Shown: piece after piece, positions 14,974 to 16,554 of the stretch | Numbering within the stretch: the stretch's first letter is position 1 | Layout of the letters: every line of letters starts with the position of its first letter | Origin: Nitrospirota bacterium | GTDB taxonomy: Bacteria > Nitrospirota > Nitrospiria > Nitrospirales > UBA8639 | DNA: 16,554 nt | Direction: 5' to 3' | NCBI GenBank assembly: GCA_029865515.1 | Contig: JAOUGQ010000040.1 | Span: 1-16,554 of the forward strand | Notes under the pieces: generated by a model | Database searches by the model: none | Told to the model about the DNA's origin: nothing | Seen by the model: the letters and a program-made list of their open reading frames with translations, nothing else | Program-made: the position numbers and the translations under genes

Positions 14974-15416
14974 TACGGATGCTCCTCCACCCACACTTCC
15001 CCTTGCGGCGTTGTTTCCATTTTCCAGATCGGGGTGATTTTTTTGAGCTCATCGATACACCATTGACAAGCCTTAAAGGCATCAGCCCGGTGCTCGGCCC
15101 CGACAATAATCAAGACAATATTTTCTCCAATTTCAATCGGGCCATACCGGTGCAGGACCAAGGCTTCAATGATGTCAAAATCCCGCAAAGCTTGTTCACG
15201 AATTTCTTGAAGTTTTTTCTGGGCCATCCCCTCGTAATGCTCAAAACTCATGGAACTCACATCACGACCCTTTGAGCGATCCCTGGCGGTGCCCAAAAAC
15301 ATCGCAATCCCTCCGATCCGGCGGGACCGTGAACGCACACGCTCTAATTCCGCATCGATAGAAAAATTTTCCTGTTGCACCCGAACCAACATGCCTTCTC
15401 CAAGTTCAACCGCCAT
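14973..15416 (-). CDS. moaE: Molybdopterin synthase catalytic subunit MoaE
   Basis: MoaE is the large subunit of molybdopterin synthase and uses MoaD thiocarboxylate to add the dithiolene sulfurs to cyclic pyranopterin monophosphate. The 147-residue protein has the usual length and motifs: FLGTARDRSKG (about 40-50), SFEHYEGMAQ (about 57-66), HRYGPIEIGE (about 89-98), the active-site region AEHRADAFKACQW (about 106-118), and KKITPIWKMET (about 124-134). The ATG at 15416 lies inside the end of moaD (11-bp overlap) with a strong GGGAGGG site 9 nt upstream. Its own stop overlaps moaA. This tight packing indicates a single transcript. Confidence 0.97.
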   Translation of the reverse strand: MAVELGEGMLVRVQQENFSIDAELERVRSRSRRIGGIAMFLGTARDRSKGRDVSSMSFEHYEGMAQKKLQEIREQALRDFDIIEALVLHRYGPIEIGENIVLIIVGAEHRADAFKACQWCIDELKKITPIWKMETTPQGEVWVEEHP

Positions 15417-15702
15417 TGAATTTCACCCTCCCATTGGCCCATGCATCACAGGATCCACCGGCAAAGGGAGGCAATAACGCAATCTCGTCCGCCTCCTCCA
15501 GCACCGTGTCCCAATGGGCAATTTCTTGATTCACGGATACCAATACCTTTTTCTTATCAAGTAATTCCCCGACCTGGGGATACTCATTCTGAATGAAGTG
15601 GACCAGATCCCTGACCTGTCCCCCCTCAGACAGAACCACCTCCAGATCTTTGCCTCCAGGAACCATTGTCTTTAACACCCCGAATAATTTGATCTTCACC
15701 AT
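15406..15702 (-). CDS. moaD: Molybdopterin synthase sulfur carrier subunit MoaD, with C-terminal tail
   Basis: MoaD is the ubiquitin-like sulfur carrier whose C-terminal Gly-Gly is adenylated and turned into a thiocarboxylate. The ATG at 15702 has AGGAG 5 nt upstream and gives MVKIKLFGVLKTM, a typical MoaD beginning; the frame open further upstream is ignored. At residues 76-83 the protein shows the usual ending LLPPFAGG. It then continues for 15 residues (SCDAWANGRVKFNGG) before the stop, for 98 residues in total against about 80 in most MoaD proteins. The tail ends in a second Gly-Gly, encoded where moaE begins in another frame. Either the tail is removed, or the second Gly-Gly is the functional end. 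This cannot be decided from sequence. Confidence 0.92.
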   Translation of the reverse strand: MVKIKLFGVLKTMVPGGKDLEVVLSEGGQVRDLVHFIQNEYPQVGELLDKKKVLVSVNQEIAHWDTVLEEADEIALLPPFAGGSCDAWANGRVKFNGG

Positions 15703-15739
15703 GAAGGCTCCTGAGACTACCGATGGGATTAACCCTTGG

Positions 15740-16243
15740 CTACCCCGTCTTTTGACTCCTGGTATACGTACCGGACTTTCCCCCGGACTTTGAGACCAGG
15801 GCAATTTCTCCGAATTCAATCCCCTTGTCTACCGCTTTGCACATATCATAAATCGTCAGGGCAGCAACCGATACGGCAGTCATGGCTTCCATTTCCACTC
15901 CGGTATTCCCGGCCGTTTTAACGGTGGCTTGAATGGTAATGGCACACCGTCCGGCCGGATTGGGATGGGCATCTTCTTGAAAATCCACATCGACACTGGT
16001 CAGCAGCAAAGGATGGCACATGGGAATCAAGTCCGGGGTTCGCTTGGCCCCCATCACCCCGGCCACCTGCGCCACCCCTAACACGTCACCCTTTGCCATG
16101 CGACCTTCCTGGATCTTTTTAAGCGTGTCGGGAAGGATAAAAACCTTGCCTTCCGCCACTGCCACACGCTCGGTTTGGTTCTTATGGGTGACATCCACCA
16201 TCCGGGCGCGACCTGATTCATTGAAATGCGTGAGATTGGCCAT
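15740..16243 (-). CDS. moaC: Cyclic pyranopterin monophosphate synthase MoaC
   Basis: MoaC rearranges 3',8-cyclo-GTP to cyclic pyranopterin monophosphate, following MoaA. The 167-residue protein is of family length. Conserved segments are KGDVLGVAQVAGVMGAKRTP (51-70, with K51 equivalent to the catalytic lysine), LIPMCHPL (72-79) and the active-site block GVEMEAMTAVSVAALTIYDM (115-134) followed by CKAVDK with K136. The ATG is preceded by only a weak ribosome-binding site. It is the first gene of the moaCDEA unit, 37 bp ahead of moaD, and has a strong sigma-70 promoter about 45 bp upstream. Confidence 0.97.
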   Translation of the reverse strand: MANLTHFNESGRARMVDVTHKNQTERVAVAEGKVFILPDTLKKIQEGRMAKGDVLGVAQVAGVMGAKRTPDLIPMCHPLLLTSVDVDFQEDAHPNPAGRCAITIQATVKTAGNTGVEMEAMTAVSVAALTIYDMCKAVDKGIEFGEIALVSKSGGKSGTYTRSQKTG

Positions 16244-16287
16244 AATCGGAAATATCTGGAATGAAAAAATCTCTTGAAAATCAGTAA

Positions 16288-16317
16288 ATTATAAAGAGAC
16301 AGGAAAAACATCGTCAA
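16288..16317 (-). promoter_or_regulatory. Sigma-70 promoter of the moaCDEA operon
   Basis: On the minus strand TTGACG (16317-16312) and a perfect TATAAT (16293-16288) are separated by 18 bp. Transcription would begin near 16281, giving a leader of about 38 nt before moaC. That is too short for a molybdenum-cofactor riboswitch. Confidence 0.85.
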
Positions 16318-16346
16318 GCAAGAACTCCCTTAAATACTTGCTTGAC
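16313..16346. promoter_or_regulatory. Candidate operator: perfect inverted repeat spanning both -35 boxes
   Basis: GTCAAGCAAG (16313-16322) and CTTGCTTGAC (16337-16346) are exact 10-bp inverted arms with a 14-bp spacer. Each arm holds a CAAG doublet and the outer TTGAC of one promoter's -35 box. A dimeric regulator bound here would touch RNA polymerase at both divergent promoters. Part of the symmetry comes simply from having two TTGAC boxes, but the extra five matched bases per arm (GCAAG / CTTGC) do not. Confidence 0.6.
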
Positions 16347-16370
16347 ACCCGACCCGAATATACCTATAAC
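16342..16370 (+). promoter_or_regulatory. Sigma-70 promoter of the divergent DsrE-like gene
   Basis: A perfect TTGACA (16342-16347) and TATAAC (16365-16370) are separated by 17 bp, placing the transcript start near 16377 and leaving a leader of about 32 nt. Confidence 0.87.
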
Positions 16371-16408
16371 CCACGGATAACGTTTTGTAATCAGGGAGCT
16401 TTTTCAAC

Positions 16409-16554
16409 ATGAACCCCGCCGCCATCACCCCCAATCCGGCCCTTGCCCATAAAAAGTTAGGCCTCCTGCTCTCAACCTCCCCCGAACACCCCAATGCGGA
16501 GACGGTTTATCAGCTCTCCAAAACAGCCTTAGCCAATAAGGTCGATACCTACCT
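16409..16554 (+). CDS. DsrE-family-like protein (5' part only)
   Basis: The first 48 codons are visible. After a Pro/Ala-rich start (MNPAAITPNPALAHK) comes KLGLLLSTSPEHPNAETVYQ and then LSKTALANKVDTYL. This matches the beginning of DsrE/DsrF-like small sulfur-relay proteins: a first beta strand, an SP loop, then a helix with L.K.AL. AGGGAG lies about 13 nt before the ATG. The sulfur-transfer cysteine, if any, would lie beyond the window edge. Divergent placement next to moaCDEA, whose product needs a sulfur donor for MoaD, is suggestive but does not prove a link. Confidence 0.75.
   Translation, partial: MNPAAITPNPALAHKKLGLLLSTSPEHPNAETVYQLSKTALANKVDTY

Noticed and set aside
16244..16281. Molybdenum-cofactor riboswitch in the moaC leader
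   Set aside because: The leader predicted from the promoter is only about 38 nt, far too short for that RNA.

Overview
The window reads as chromosomal DNA of a motile, LPS-bearing Gram-negative bacterium of the Nitrospirota type, most like a Nitrospira relative. This placement is inference from the gene set and protein style (flagellar rod genes next to sigma-54 regulators, an exported TPR protein, accD-folC-lptD, moaCDEA and a divergent DsrE-like gene). It has not been tested by a database search. There is no sign of mobile elements, CRISPR, rRNA or tRNA. Almost every gene lies on the minus strand, so transcription runs from high to low coordinates.

Region 1 (1-7895, minus) concerns motility. 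In transcription order it holds an NtrC-type regulator (7895-6435), an exported TPR protein (6234-4117), a soluble PAS/histidine kinase (4136-2973) and a second NtrC-type regulator (2961-1573). A 352-bp control region follows, then flgB, flgC and the 5' part of fliE, which runs off the window. The kinase/regulator pair resembles FleS/FleR (FlrB/FlrC). A near-consensus sigma-54 promoter (1331-1316) lies about 95 bp upstream of flgB, and a set of inverted repeats about 160 bp further upstream is a candidate enhancer. The simplest model is that the kinase/regulator pair activates flgBC-fliE with RpoN.

Region 2 (7896-8418) is a sparse stretch holding one doubtful small plus-strand ORF.

Region 3 (8419-13638, minus) is an envelope and metabolism cluster: accD (carboxyltransferase beta subunit of acetyl-CoA carboxylase), folC (folylpolyglutamate/dihydrofolate synthase), lptD (LPS assembly outer-membrane protein) and a small exported protein made of four 39-residue repeats. 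folC and lptD overlap by four bases (GTGA).

Region 4 (13912-16243, minus) is a compact molybdenum-cofactor operon, moaC-moaD-moaE-moaA, with overlapping or near-touching genes. MoaD carries an unusual 15-residue tail after its normal Gly-Gly terminus and ends in a second Gly-Gly. A DsrE-like gene starts divergently at 16409 and runs off the window. The two genes have back-to-back sigma-70 promoters, and a perfect 10-bp inverted repeat embraces both -35 boxes. This is the clearest regulatory structure in the window.

No wholly new multi-gene system is evident. The most worthwhile leads are the symmetric moaC/dsrE control region, the MoaD tail, the repeat protein downstream of lptD, and the four-cysteine sensor domain of the flagellar kinase.
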